Assembly (NCBI GenBank): GCA_958299035.1
Contig: CATQJL010000112.1
Span: 10,888,880-10,952,879 of the forward strand
Direction of reading: 5' to 3'
Origin: Cylicocyclus nassatus
Lineage: Eukaryota; Nematoda; Chromadorea; Rhabditida; Strongylidae
DNA: 64,000 bases
In this document: piece after piece, positions 1 to 13,559 of the stretch
Layout of the letters: every line of letters begins with the position of its first letter
Position numbering within the stretch: the first letter of the stretch is position 1
The notes under the pieces: model-generated
What the model was told of the DNA's origin: nothing
Database searches by the model: none
Seen by the model: only the letters and a program-made list of their open reading frames with translations
Program-made: the position numbers and the translations under genes

Positions 1-337
1 ACAGGCCCTTGCATCCCAAGATCATAAAATCCAAATCGAGTATATGTGCATGAAGCAGTATCTACACATATTCACAGTTTTGTCTTTTTTCGAACTGAGA
101 GCTGTATGAGAAAATCTACTGCAAGGAAAGAAAACGCCGAATCTGAACTAGTTTCGCGCCGCGCGTGAGCAAACTCTCTGTCGATCAACAATGTTCCGCT
201 CCAAACCGATTAGTTTATTGCATGTCCAAGCGATTCAAGTACTGCGTAGGACCAATGCCATATTGTGTGATAAAAATTAGATTAGATCATTTTCAACAAA
301 GGCAGTAAGAAAAAGTTCAAAAGCAGCATGTATTCAC

Positions 338-2718
338 CTGTAAGACTCGATGAGTGTTCTCGTTTATCTTCTTTTTTCAGTTCCGCCGGTGGAGGTCGTA
401 TCGGTACGATTTTGGCAGGTGGAGTAGTGGTAGTAGTAGAAGACATTTTCTGTGTATATCCCTAAAATCGACGCGGTTACAAACGGATACCACAAGCAAG
501 TGCATGCAAAAGAAATTGAAAGAAAGCATCTAACATGCAATAAATCTAAAGCAATAGTAAAACGAAGCATGCAAACACACTCATCATAAACGTATTTCGA
601 CGCACCACAGGATGAGATGTGGGTGGAGAAGTTGTAGTGGGTGTTGTAGCAGTGAATAATGCACTGCTAAATGGACTGTTTTCCACAACCTCACTAGAGG
701 CTGATTGAGAGGCACTCTCAATAAGATTATCCGATGACTAAATGGAAACATTCGTAAAAGAAACTGGAAGACATTTGAACATCACAAACCCCTTTCTTCT
801 TGATGAGCAGCATACTAACTGGCCGCTTCCCTGGCGGGCGAACTCGATTCTTGGTCACATGGCTTAGTGGCCTAGCAACATCTTCAGATGCTTCTTCCGT
901 TTCGATATTGCTGACGGGCCTTGCTGTGGCAACGGATTCGGAGCCAGAGGTGACTACTACAGACTTGGTCAATTTTGAAGCAACTTGTCCCGGTTGCCCA
1001 ACAATTAGGTCCTGAAAACCAGATTATATCTCTCTTCACAAAAAAAAACTAGCAATTTCTCTCCTTACCTTGGATATTCGGTCTCGAGCAGCAGCAAATG
1101 CGGAATTTTGTTGCTTTACCTGAGATGGCAAGACGGGCGCTGAGCTAGCGACACTACTAGAAGAAGGAGGAGACGACCCAGCTCCGTTAATTGAGGTGGA
1201 GCTTTCAGACATTTTTTGTTTCAAAGGTTTCGCTGGGACTGCCGGAGGTACGATTGAGGCAGGGCTCGCTGCAGGCGCTTTTCCTATTACTTTGGGGTGA
1301 TGAGTGGGCTGATGGTAGATCGTGCCGGAACGAGTGTTGACGGGCACCTAAAGTTAAACGCTGCATTATAAATACATGCAGTACTTGCATATCAAGCCAA
1401 ATTAGTAAGGAATACTCATAGGAGATCAAAAAAAATTGCGACAAATTATAGGGAGACGTATTGAAGGATGCAAAATTAGAAAAAACCCTGAAAAAAATTG
1501 AAAATGGACCGAAAGTGCTATGAAATTGTCTAAATTAAGAATCGCTTCAGTCAAAGCCTTGTAGTGGGTAAGGCTACTTATGATAAAAAAGACGCCACTG
1601 TGTCAACATGGTAATACAATCAGCAAATACCAAAAAGCATCTTTCCGTACACTCTGAAAATCACCTGGACAAGCTCCACAAAGTTATCAGGAAACAGGCC
1701 ACGACGTCCATTGATTTCGCCCTCGAACCAACCAGCATCACCGCAATCTTTTCGAATAATAGTGATAAGCTGTCCAATTTCTCCAAGCCGAAGTTCATCA
1801 CTATGTTGAGGTTCATATTCAAATTTCACTCTGGCCATTTCTGGAAGAAATGCATCTAAACGGTAAATAATGAGGAAAGCGAAGCTTTAAAAATGAAAAC
1901 ACTTTTTGCACAAACATCTGAATCACTATAATCACATTATTTTATAATTAAAAAGTCAATTACCTTTTGTTTTCGGTTCCTCTTTTGTTTCGGCATGCAA
2001 AGCTTTGTTGAGGAAACTATTTCCACCAACAACAGATGGAGTTCGTCGATTTGCTTCTGGCAAGTCAGGTAAATCACCGGCATGTCTAATCACCACTCCC
2101 TTGTCTTCTTCTCGATTCGTTGTAGTTGTTGGAGCAACTAGAAAACGTATGGAAGCGGATGCCGTAAAGCAAAAGAAGATTTGAGCCTGTGTACCATCTG
2201 GCTTCACGAAATTAGTGGGAAACATCCCAACAAGTCCAGTTCTCAACTGCCGCCCACGGCTCCAGCCATCCTCTACCTCCTCCAAAACCTAAGCAAATAT
2301 TTACTGAGTGGGAAGGAAACTTGAATCAGAGAGAATCAGGAGAAATACCTCGATTATATCGCCTAATTCAAGAGTCAATTCATCATCCTGTACAGCTCTA
2401 TAAGCAAATGTCGTGATCACATGTTGCACAGGGCTCGACTTCGGCATTACGGCTAACATAAGAACAATAAAAACTTTCGAACACAACGGAACAAACGGCA
2501 ACTAACTTTTTCGAGGTTCATGAATAGACAGGGGCGGCCGAGCAGATGAAAAGTCTTTTGACAATCGATCAACAAGACTTTTGACGTTGCCAACCATGAT
2601 ATCACCCTAAAAAGAGACACTTTTATTGTTATCTAAAGATGGAAACACGCTTATTGAATAAAGACGTTCTGATACTATGGAAACCTCAAGATTATAAGCA
2701 TACCTGAGCTGCAGACAT
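338..2718 (-). CDS. CD2AP/CIN85-like SH3 adaptor protein, N-terminal part (partial)
   Basis: Spliced model of ten exons, read 5' to 3' on the minus strand: 2718-2704, 2606-2507, 2452-2349, 2288-2195, 2137-1964, 1840-1665, 1347-1069, 1011-790, 737-606 and 449-338. All phases join, giving about 469 residues with no stop. Translation starts MSAAQ|GDIMVGNVK. The first SH3 (exons 3-4) has ALYDY-like TFAYRA, then DDELTLELGDII, DGWSRG and GMFPTNFV. The second SH3 (exon 6) has FEYEPQHSDEL, DAGWFEGEINGRRGLFP and DNFVELV, close to the SH3 domains of CIN85/CD2AP. A Ser/Thr/Pro-rich linker follows, with PIRPPP near the left end. In this family such proteins link Cbl, dynamin and actin regulators during endocytosis. 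The usual C-terminal coiled coil would lie beyond the window. Only two SH3 domains are seen against three in vertebrates. Family call is firm; exact orthology is inferred. Confidence 0.85.
2138..2194 (-). other. 57-nt frame-preserving intron in the SH3 adaptor gene
   Basis: On the minus strand the segment begins GTACACAG and ends TTTTCTAG, and its length is a multiple of three without a stop. Splicing joins KPD to VAPTTTT. Retention would add 19 hydrophobic residues just after the first SH3 domain. The hydrophobic composition and good acceptor favour an intron. Confidence 0.6.
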
Positions 2719-3558
2719 AGTTAAGGGTTATTTCATCGACACCACCACACTTCCTAAACTGAGCGTTTTGAATACCCAAAAAGAATAAGCGAAGATAGCG
2801 ATAATGACGGTAATCAATAAGTTCACAAAATATATTCGGCTCGAAGAAATCTTGCGCAATAAACATTTTCAAAGAAAGGGAGTAAAGCACATGACAGAAA
2901 TGGCAATGTAATTGTCGATTTCCCACAAGACCGGTTTTAAACCATGATAATGAGTTACCATAATGCGCAGAGACAACAATATAGACCGAGAATTATTTCG
3001 AAATATAAAAGCCCGATTGGACAGCGAAGTCACAACCTATCTATATCGACCAACGTTTCACATTGCTCTTTTTTCAAAATGTCAACAATCCGTCTATTCT
3101 CACTTCGCCGGCGTTTTGCCTGTTGCACGGACATAAGAGCTCACCCTTTAAGTTTCGAATGAAGTATGTAAACAGACATTTTTTGCTGTATGATTCAGCA
3201 AAAGAGGATATACAGAACTCTTTTACAGTAACGCGAAGGGTTGAAAGCAGAGACTGTGGTAAGCCGGCAGTGAGACCATGAAAACTCCACCCTTATAGTG
3301 AGAGAGCTCTGCCCCCAATCACCAGGATAAAATTGAGAACACGCTCTTTTCGACACTATAACAGGAAGCAACTGACGAATCACTGTCTCAAGCATTGAAA
3401 CAAGTAGCAGATTCTTTCGTTGGCTTCCATAATTTACGTCAGTTGTGAATGAATTTTGTAGCAAAACTGAAAAGAGTAACTTTATGAAGTTGAATTAATA
3501 ATTACCCTAAAAATGGACTTGACTTATGACTTCTTAGATTTTGACCTAAGGTTTCTAA
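2719..3558. other. Upstream region of the SH3 adaptor gene; no gene seen
   Basis: AT-rich sequence 5' of the adaptor start. It should hold the promoter and any outron, but no TATA box or distinct motif stands out. The open frames here are short and not protein-like. Confidence 0.4.
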
Positions 3559-3888
3559 GCACTTGATGAAAAAAATTTACTATGCTTTTGCCGATTGTTA
3601 ATGCACATGGTACCGCTCACAGAGATGGATACGCACATCTTAAAATTTTGCCCATCCACTTTCCACGGGTACATGTTGTCGGCACAACAGAGGCACTATT
3701 TCTTCGTGGAACCCACTACGCTTCACGAATTTTATGGAAGAAATTGGAACACGGATAATCGAAACCGTGAGAAACTGACTCAACGCTTGGAAGCGGATGC
3801 TCTTGCATTGAGAGGGTCAAAGCTATGTTCAGCAATTAAAAATCTTTTCCCTTTCATCGATGAGCTACTCCCCGAAAAACCTTATTAG
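3559..3888 (+). CDS. Unidentified open frame, coding-like
   Basis: Open from just after a TAA at 3556 to the TAG at 3886. The first ATG is 3601, giving about 95 residues. The product is balanced and protein-like (it includes LHEFYGRNWNT and FPFIDELLPEKPY), and codon choice resembles the real exons of this window. I do not recognise a family. No convincing acceptor or partner exons were found around it, so it may be a short gene, a single exon of an unrecognised gene, or a fossil coding fragment. Confidence 0.3.
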   Translation, partial: ALDEKNLLCFCRLLMHMVPLTEMDTHILKFCPSTFHGYMLSAQQRHYFFVEPTTLHEFYGRNWNTDNRNREKLTQRLEADALALRGSKLCSAIKNLFPFIDELLPEKPY

Positions 3889-4539
3889 CGACTGTCGTCT
3901 CCCGACAGATAATCGCCTCTGACAGGTGCACTGATAATGGTGCAGGCACTAAGTTTTTGACGGAGCCACTGCCAGATCAATAGGGATTTGAAAGAGGAAA
4001 AAGCTGTCGTTGCCATAATGACGTGTGTTTCTTTATTAATACTACTATTTTTAATTAAAGCTGTCAGCGTAAGAGAGTTTCGTAGCTGGGATATGTAAAG
4101 CGAATAGTCAATCACTAATAGAACTTCAAAAGACCAAACCAAAAAAATTCGATTGCATGATCTAGAGAAGGCAAACACACGGAATGACAAGCAACATTGA
4201 CAGACACATTTGAAGAAGGCGAGCCGATGCAAATGAATTCATACAGTATTTGAGAAGCACTTATAATCCTGCAAGTGCGATAAAGGACAGTGAAAGGCAT
4301 ACAGAAGGAAGAAAATTCTAATAATTGAAAATTCGCTTTACAGGTAAAAAACATATATCCAACAAAAAATTCGGCAGTTTATGAAATGCAAAAAAATGCT
4401 CGAAAACAGATATATTTAGTTCCATATCAAGAACAATGACATAAATTTGAAGTAAAATTCCAACCCACTGTGCAAATGCACAATTTCAAACTCAGATACA
4501 ACAATTTTTTAGATCAAACAAACTACTTTGATTGACTAC

Positions 4540-4570
4540 GCTTGAGGTATTTTCACGATACCTCAAGCAA
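4540..4570. repeat. Perfect 11-bp-stem hairpin
   Basis: GCTTGAGGTAT and ATACCTCAAGC form a perfect stem around a short loop. It lies just before a run of nine G. Function unknown. Confidence 0.6.
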
Positions 4571-7500
4571 ATCGAAGCAAGGGGGGGGGAGAGATAATGG
4601 GTAACGCGAGTTGAAAGTGGCCTGCATAAATTACAAATTATTCAACTAAGTTGTTCTCGATAGTGAATAATGAATGATTTGATAAACTCAATGAAAACCA
4701 GACTGTTTATTCAGATCTTCTTCCATTATTTCTACGAAAACATGCACCGTAAAAGGAAGGTAACAAAAAAGATAAAGTTAGCGAAAACAGATAATGATAA
4801 CAGGCCACAAGTTATGCAATTCAGTTTTTGAGCCACGACAGAACTGTAAATCTGTCCTTCACTATGATGGAAGCAAACATAAGTTATACTAGTGAAATTA
4901 GTTTTGATGATCGCACATACACATATTGAGAAATTTTCGTAGTATGCAAGGGAATTTTATTGGAAGACGCGTAGACACGGTTTCCATCATCGGAAAACCG
5001 CACAATTGCTGATGTCAATCGGTCTGATATGGACCATGATAAAGAAACCTGCTTAGCACTATCAGAAAAAGCCAAGAAGATGACAGCATGATGTCAACTG
5101 TGTCAAGAACTATATGAAAAACGATGTAGATGATAAATAGACAGAGGAGCTGCGATAGTGAAGCAGATAATGACTACGAAGTCCAGGCAGTTGAGACTGA
5201 TTGATCCTGTCGATCTTCCAAAGTCACCGCTATGACCCCCTATAAATTCTCCAAACTACTTTCGATTTCGTATTCACTGACACCAGTTGCCCCTTTAGAA
5301 ACAGGTGCTCAAGAAATCTGCACACGTGTGTCACATCCCATGAAGTCAGCACTTTGGTCTTTCACTTTTTTAGACGCATTTCCATTCAAGCGAGGGAATA
5401 ATGCCCGCATTCTGTTACGTCAAACAAACGAAAAATGTCCGCGGAGCGAGAGAGATATATGACGGCAATCATACATGAGCGGAAATGCCGATCCCATATG
5501 TACACGATAATAAGCATTCCGCCATAGTCATTCTTCACTTTTATAGTTATTATAGCACTACGGCGCAGGCAAATTTCGCTAGTAGTTGCGTCAAGACATA
5601 ACAACGCAGCAAAAAAATTACCGGACAGATGTGAATATCCAAGTTACTCAAACTCAAAGATCACACCAAAAAACATGCATAGTGTAAAATCAAGATTAAG
5701 AACGCGAGAACGCGCAAATTAATCTAAATTGAAGAAAGCGTAAAGAAAATTCCGTTTCCTAGCCGATCGATGAATGCTACGAATTGCGTGTAACACTCTC
5801 CAAACAGGGCCATACAATGCAAACATGGGTAGAAACGACGACCATACAACGTATGATATTAGTGAACATTTCAAGCGTCGATCAAACCCTAGAACAGACA
5901 CACGTGATGTTATTAATTACTGCGGTTTGACTGCATTAATCAAACTAGTTGAAGAAGAAAAAGTTCGACCTGATAATATGAATATCGAAAATTCAGTTAG
6001 GACATGCTGATCTGAATTTGCAGGCGCATATTCTAATAGACTGCAATTACAAAGCCATTATAACGCTGGATGAACTGATAAAGCAAAAAATATAATATCA
6101 GCTCTATATAAAATGAACGACAGCAGTAGAAACACAACGGAAGCAATGATTAATTCCACTATCAAACAAAACACTAAAAAATGTGACAGCAACTTCAAAA
6201 ATAAAAAGCAAAGATAAATTCAAAACGGAAGCTTTCAGTCATACTACCACACGATATCGATAGCCTATCTCAAAATGGAACCCTAAAATTGTACTGGTTA
6301 AGGCAAACAGGCTAAATGATCTACATATTAGTGCGGCTTTACAAACATTACATAACTGATAACATTTTGGATCTAAATATCCAACTTATACCTTCGATAA
6401 ACTACGGCAAAACCTCTGTTTTGCATTTCTCAAAGGCGAAAATATGCTATCAAACATTTTTGATAAGGTTGTTGATGCCACAGCGATATCAGATTTCATA
6501 TTTAGCCACAGAGCCCGAAATACTCGATTTAGATAACCAAAGCAAAAAAACTGAAGACGTTATGAATAGCAAATGATAAATATTCGTTATTCGCACAATT
6601 TACATGCTGTAAAGCACTGCCAAGCCTGAATCAAGAATGATTTTCTAATTTTATCCTATTCATAAACAAGCACTTTGAAAGCACAGACTCCAATAGAATA
6701 CATAATTACGCATATATTATGTTTTATTTTCAACATGCACTTCAAAAGCTAAAGAAAGAAGAACTAACCAAACACGAAAACATGGCGTTCGAGGAGATAT
6801 ATGTGGAAACTTACTTGAAATGAAGAAATTTGAAACGAAAAATTACTGGCAAAAAGATCAGGTGACCCGCTCAATGCGAACTCTATTGATAATCAGCCGC
6901 CAAACTGGATTAGGTGCAACTGCCAGACAGATGGGTTTGACACCTCGCTCAAAAAGACTTCTGAAGCAAAATGTGAAAGCAACAGAAGGGAGAATGACCG
7001 GAAGAGTGGCGAGAGGGCGCGGTCCCGGGCGAGCGCGATGACTCAGCTCCCCCATGCTTCGCCTATCGATCATTCGGTAACTCCACCAACCACCAACGCC
7101 ACCACAGCGAGACCACCAACCAGGCACCCACTCACCAGAATTTGAAATGTTTAAAATGATGCTGGGAAAGGAGACGACCCATCGCACTACTCACTTATCC
7201 CTCATGCTTGCTGCTAATACCCGTAAAGCGAACCTAATTTCACATCAAGTGAGAGAAAGACATTTCAAAAACGAGAAAATTCTCACTGAACTACAAAAAA
7301 TTGCAAGGAATTGAGCGATCAAAAACATAACGAGTTCTTCGAGCGCTAAACTTGCAATGTTTTCTCACAGATATTGGGAACGCGTCAAGTACGGGGTGCT
7401 TCATAGAAGAATGACTCATGCAAACTTTCGAGAAATGTGCTCTCAGAATTCGAGATCGATATTTGCTTGGATATCCATACATCGGCGGAATGAGAGTAGC

Positions 7501-8089
7501 TTAGGGCAATTTTAATCGGCTTTACACGGCTGTCGGGAACGCCATCGACATCAACTCTAATCAACCTACGCCGTAAGATTGTCAAACGTGAGCATCACTG
7601 TGCGGAAATTGAGCAAAACAAATAAATAGCATTCAGAGAAAGATATTCTGTCTATATGCCTTTTTAAAAATAAAAAAGGCGTTGCTAATAACATGTAACA
7701 GAAATTTGACTGAATGCTTTAGGAATAGAAAAATGAACGGAAAACTGTAAAAGAGCCATCAACCAACAATAAACCTCAAAGTGCCCATTAAACAGCTACT
7801 AGACGAAGGAACAAAAAAAGCCAACTGAACCCGATCTCAACTCACCGGACCAGAGTTCAAACAAGTCGATGTTTTACAGAGTCACTTGCGGAAATGCGCG
7901 AATTCGCCGCTTTCAATGACCTTCCACTGGCAATTAATACGTGGCAGCTGAGCCAACCCACTCACTACTTCAACAAAATAAGTGCAGGTAATTTCCAAAT
8001 CAAGAACGCAGTATTTGCAGCAGTTGAGTTTGCAACGATGCTTCTAAAAATAGCAATGGGCTGAAATATAACGTTTACTTGCGCTAATA

Positions 8090-8165
8090 CCTCCGTGACT
8101 AAGATTTGTTGAAGCTGCGTGGAGATGTTAAAGTACATTTCGAAATCTTAGTCAGCGAAGGTACT
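8090..8165. repeat. Short inverted repeat (about 20-bp arms)
   Basis: TACCTCCGTGACTAAGATTT is answered by AAATCTTAGTCAGCGAAGGTA in reverse complement about 35 bp later, with a few mismatches. This could be a tiny fold-back element or a structured transcript; neither is supported further. Confidence 0.5.
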
Positions 8166-10179
8166 TGTGTTTGAGGGTGAATCACATGGAATTAGAGGTG
8201 AAACGGATAGCTGCACGAACGTTTCCCCTTGCAAAAACTTCGAGGATATTACTTTACTTTTTTGTACTAGAGAAAACATCGAGCACTACGTCAATGATGA
8301 TGAACTAAAAAAGTGACAGTTATGGAATACTCCCTCTTAACGACGAACAAACACCCGGAATAAATCTGGATAGGGTCTACACACGAAAAGTCTCAAAAAA
8401 CTTTGACAGATGAGAAATCTGCATGGAAAAAGCTACTATGTTGGTTTATTTATAGAAAGGTCCTATGCAGCAAATGAAATAACATTTTAGAAATGAAACA
8501 TAAAACAATATGGAATATGCTTAACCATGTTAAGCAGTGATAATGAATATTGCTTTCGACAGCACTATTCTTGTTCTCTGAGTGCTCTGCGGTCATGGAA
8601 CAGATTATCGGGGAAGAGGAGAAAGAAACGCAATCGAAACACTTTCTTCAGCTCAATCGAAGAGTTATCACGCGACATTCGCACAACCAAAACTACCACA
8701 AAATCAAACCAAACAACCGATGACTCGAACGAAATTTTTTTGAGATAGTTATAATAAGCAGCTGTATAGAACTGAACTAGTTGGGATTCAAATCCAACAT
8801 ATGAATCAGCACGCAAGGTAAACATGCTCCCATTGCATCATATGCGTTCTTCTTTTTGTGTGGGTAGTTTATGGGTCATTATCTGCTTTGAAAGAAAATT
8901 CGATGCCTAATCGTTAGACGACAATCTCCACGTCTTCTTTTCGTTTCTGTATATTGATTTTATTCAAATTTATAGGAAGAAAAAAAATGAAAAGCCACTT
9001 AGATTGTGAAAAAGAAAAGACCCAAAACTGATTATAGTTGTGAAATTTAGTTTGGTAGACCTAGTGCTATTGCACTTACCAAATACCTGACGTCTGCACT
9101 TATGATGAAGTCCCGATCCAGAACTCACACTACCTCCTAAACTAGTAACTTAATTTCATTATAGATGCAATTTGCACGAGATGGATTCAAACTATCAGCA
9201 GACGTAACTGTCTGCACAAGAATAAAGCCTTAACAACTCAAAAAAGATGTGCTGAACCTCGGAGAAGTCGAAACAGGGCTTTGTAGCGGTCCCAGCTCAT
9301 AAATGTATTGTCTGCGTAGCTGACTCACCTTTAGTGCAATGCCCTTCCTTCAAAAATGCTGTATCAGATGTAAAAACGACGTTCTTATGACCAACTTATG
9401 GTGGAAAATGTGGTCAAGTTTTCTGCCCCAGCTCAGATGCAAAGGAGATATTGAATTACAATGAAGTCAAACACCTTCACTTTTCAATAAAGAAGTTCTT
9501 GAAAGCAGGACAAGACATTCCTTTATATCTCAAAATACAACCTGCAAGTGCTTCTGTTGTCCTACTCTTCCTGAAATGCCTTTGTCAAAAACCAAAGATG
9601 TAAGAGGTTATGGAAGGAATGTCACTGAAAAGGAGCGAAGGAGACAAATGGGAAGCGTGTCTTCATAACAAGAATCTTTCTGATCGATACAAAAGCAGTT
9701 TCTGCAAAGCTTCTTCTAAAAGTTTTTTTTGGACATTTTATCGGAATCTAAGCCACGCGCCAGCACAATTGCTGCAAATGCAGGCAGAGGGTAAGCAGAC
9801 CTATCGCAACTAACTGATCGCAGTTATCAATTTACGAGGAGAAAAAGGAAAAATGGGAGCGGGGAGATAACATTTGGAACAAAGGAAGATATCGAAATCG
9901 CCCCTGTCCAGGAAAAAAGCTGTTTTCTCACCCTGTACCTCACAAAATTCTTGGCGTTCTATCATAAAAAAAATCCATTATTATCGCGCCAATGTTCAAC
10001 AATTTACCAGCTCTTTTGGCAATCCGTTTGAAAAAGACCACTGAAAGTTAGTGATTGCACAGTACGGGTACTTTTACAACAGTTAGTGCCTGCTCAGGGT
10101 AAACCGTGTTCGACGCATAATAAAAAATGTTTCCGACACTCGAAGTGTTGGTTCTAGTCCCTTAAACATTAAAAAAAAC

Positions 10180-10202
10180 GAACTGCATGCAATGCAGTTC
10201 AC
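10180..10202. repeat. Short palindrome
   Basis: GAACTGCAT and ATGCAGTTC form a 9-bp perfect stem with a 3-nt centre. No flanking promoter or gene is visible. Confidence 0.5.
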
Positions 10203-11375
10203 AAATGTGTTTAACAAGTGACTAGACTACCTGATTAAAAAAAAGAAAAATTGAACTGATACTGATGTACTCACACATTTTGCGTCCGAATAGTATGCGA
10301 ACTGCTGTAGCTGAGTGAAGCCGAGTCGGCGTTACTTACGGATGAAATTCGATAGCATCGAAACGGTGTCAACTGAGGTCCACTTTTTCGGTCTCGGTTT
10401 CGGCGCGCGCAATATTTGCTCCCAAACTTACGATGCAGCCCAGCGGAAATGAAACGGAGAATGTGGTAAAGGCCATTAACCAGTATGCCATTTTAGTCAG
10501 AATGCGATGTGTGGAAGGCACACTGTGAAGCAATGTAGAGATGGGTAGAAGAGAAGAAATAAGCACAGATCGGTGACGGAATTGTTTGAAATGATCGATA
10601 AAATCGCGATAACGGCTCCATCGCAGTCAAATACGCCATAGTGCAAATTGAACGAGATTAACGCGGCACATTTCACCACTGTACTAAAGAATAGGGATGC
10701 CCTCAATCGAGATTCCAACGGTTATGGTAAACACTTGAAAAGTTATCCGTACGATATCACAAACACTCTTACTTACTACCAGTGTTCAAAAAAGACAAAA
10801 AAAAACGAAAAGCTTCTAATTTTTCCCCAAAAGGTTCTACAAAAGGAAAGTGTGACGGAACCTCTGATCGCACACTTATGACAAAATGTGCACGAAAATT
10901 TTGGTGAGCATGATCTAAAGGATCAAGACCTTATAATGACGGGCTAAGGGTTGTTTACGTGTTTTTGTATGTGTGTGTGTATGTGGTCCGTCCATTACGA
11001 AATTCGTAAAGCATGTTCCAGCCAACGTCCTGAGCCCAAATTTTGCATAGCGCATGCTACCAGCGTGAAAGTCCAATATGCAAAAGCACGAGCGGATCCG
11101 CTGAGTGGATCCCTCAAAAATTGTACGCCAAACAGATCCCCTTGGCTCCTGACCAGCAAAACTGAGCTTGTACCACCACTTTTTGCGAAGTCATGGATAT
11201 GTTTGACAAGCTAACGTGGAAGCCGTAGAATTTAGCCCAAATAATTGAACTAAAGTTGATCACTTTATAAAAGTCGCCAAAAAAATTAGATGCGCAAATG
11301 TTCAATTTGTCAAGATTGTACCTGACCATTTGAGAAGATTATTGCACAGAGATGTAGCACAAGGTGATTTTTGTC

Positions 11376-11545
11376 GAACGCCCATAAGCGGCCGCGGAAC
11401 TGGTGGGGAAAATGAGGCGCGCCCCAGTGCCAATCGATTGGAGCACGTTATCCTTCGCGGACTTGCTCACTGCTCGCTAATTGCTGGTATAACAGTCTTC
11501 ATAACTCATCTTCCACACTGTGTTATAGAGTCATAAATATTGAGA
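11376..11545 (+). repeat. Left arm of a long inverted repeat (about 170 bp)
   Basis: This arm matches the reverse complement of 12728-12900 over about 170 bp with few mismatches, including a GC-rich core around 11390-11430. The arms enclose about 1.2 kb, which suggests an inverted-repeat mobile element or an inverted duplication. Confidence 0.7.
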
Positions 11546-12727
11546 CTGCAAGCACTCCTTGTTGTTGCTTTTTGCATCATCTACGCAAAGTATGCAGTTC
11601 ACGCGAAGAACAGTCGCCGCACTGGGGATCACCACCTTGTCCTTTCAAAGGACAAATGCATAGTCATCGTCAAAACATCACTACAACATGATTAGCAATC
11701 TCCAAGCGACCATCCAAGCGATGCTTCAATGTAGGGTTCTACTGACTGTGGGCACTTGCTTTCCAGTTTTGTCCATGTTAGCGCGTTCGGTGCCATCTGA
11801 ATTAGGACATTTACTTATTGCCATGCTTTGTGAGTTTTACCCGTCTGCTTCTTATTTACCGATCCGTATCAAAGCTGTAGTGTTTTCGCCAACATTGTTT
11901 GTACATTTCCCACATCACAAAATTCGAATCTAAGAGAAGGTACCATCCATTCTCTGACTATTAGACACGGGCACGCTTTGCATAAGTTTGCTTAGCAAGT
12001 TCATGAGTGGGTTCTGACGCGTTTTCGTTAGTTTTCTTGAAGGAACATGCGAGCTTGTCAAATAATGCGAGTCCGAACATGATCTTTCAAGTCTAGTAGT
12101 GATTTACCAAAATGCTTTAAAACACACTCATGATTGTTAACCATACGTACCCGAAGCGTGCTCGTGTCTCTTGGTCAGCGAATGAATGATATTCATCCTC
12201 AACATACGCTTTGTAAATTCATACTTTGCCCGATCCAAGTAAAATCAGTATGGATGGGCTGACACTTTGTTAGTGATAAAGTAACTACTGCACAAAAACA
12301 TTGTAAGGCCCTAACCGAGTAAAATGGGATACGTGCAGACTCGACTTCGACCTTCTCATGGCCAAAAAACCCGGTGAAATGTTGATAAAAATTACTGAGG
12401 GTGAGCGTAGGATGATAGGCTAACCATGTTCAGTTTCGAACCCTCCACATTGTACGATGATATCCTCGGCCGAACAACTTTATTAAAAAGAGTTTCATCC
12501 ACGTCATGCTTGTATTCGAGAGGTTTTGGCCGATAGATGCACGTAAGCACGTGAGAGTTGACAATGTTGTCGCGGATGCGCCCGATGTGGGTGTGAAAAG
12601 ACTCTACGCTGGCCTTCGACCTAAAGTAGCAAAGCTTGGAACATACAGAGTTCAGCGCGTACAATCTTCTAATCAAGGTATGTCCCCATATGTGAAAGCG
12701 AAACATGGAGGTGAACAGTTCTCTACA

Positions 12728-12900
12728 ACAAGCCAATACTTATGACCCTATAACACAGTGCGGAAGATCAATTATGAAGACTGATACAGCAGCGGTTTGC
12801 GAGCAGTGACTAAGTCCGCGAAGAATAACGTGCTCCAATCGATTGGCACTGGGGCGCGCCTCATTTTCCCCACCAGTTCCGCGGCCGTTTATGGGCGTCC
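12728..12900 (-). repeat. Right arm of the long inverted repeat
   Basis: Partner of 11376-11545. The GC-rich core containing GGCGCGCC is shared. The enclosed region has two overlapping 79-114 codon frames at 12392-12745, on opposite strands, that I cannot assign to a family. Confidence 0.7.
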
Positions 12901-13336
12901 ATTTTTGTCCTTATGACGACTACCAAGGCATAAGAGTTCCAAAAACCGATCCAAATCTGCATTCATTCTTCTGGGAAAAGTTTCATCCACACGAATACCG
13001 ATCTCACACGAAAAAGCTCTAGGAATGAGTAGTTAATTACTAATCATTCGTGATAACCTGCATAGCGCGGTGAGTTTCAATGTCATTATTATGCCGCAAT
13101 GAGTAAGGCAGAAAGTAGGGCCATGCGAGCCTCTCGAAGCAGAGGTGACGCAATGATTGTGAAGTAAAAGCATTCTGTCTAATGGCAGCAGGCATGACAA
13201 TTTGCATAACAACCGTCAAATGCCACACTTGCTCAAGCGACAGGAAAAATTGGTAATGTCACGTTCCAAGAATTTCTTTGTTATATGCACTGGCCCACAG
13301 AAAAAAGATCCTACTGAACCTATGGCACGCGCTATA

Positions 13337-13470
13337 CTTGATCCACTTCGCTATTGCTCAAACCAGTGAACTGACCAATAGCGAACGGAGAGAGCGGTTC
13401 AAGTGGACATCCACGTCGCTATTGGTCAGTTCACTGATTTGACCAATAGCGACATGGACCAAGAGGATCA
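13337..13470. repeat. Nested palindromic repeat
   Basis: CGCTATTG(G/C)TCA and TGACCAATAGCG recur in alternating orientation four times, giving hairpins within hairpins. Likely a MITE or MITE remnant. Confidence 0.6.
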
Positions 13471-13559
13471 AGTGGCGCGTGTCTATGGCGACTCTGCATC
13501 GCCACTGCGCTGTGATCTCAAGTGCCTAGTCAAAAAGCGTTTTGCAATAATTCCTACTT

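Larger units (their letters stand above)
3889..11354. other. Long intergenic stretch; no recognisable gene
   Basis: AT-rich sequence with only short, low-complexity open frames and nothing similar to a known family. Small inverted repeats are listed separately (4540, 8090, 10180). A poly-G run of nine lies near 4581. Confidence 0.5.

Noticed and set aside
6820..7041. Arg-rich 73-codon frame ending GRVARGRGPGRAR
   Set aside because: Low complexity, no splice context, and an equally long antisense frame.
8775..8800. GGATTTGAATCCC-like B box suggesting a tRNA
   Set aside because: No A box or cloverleaf stems nearby; the sequence is a short palindrome.
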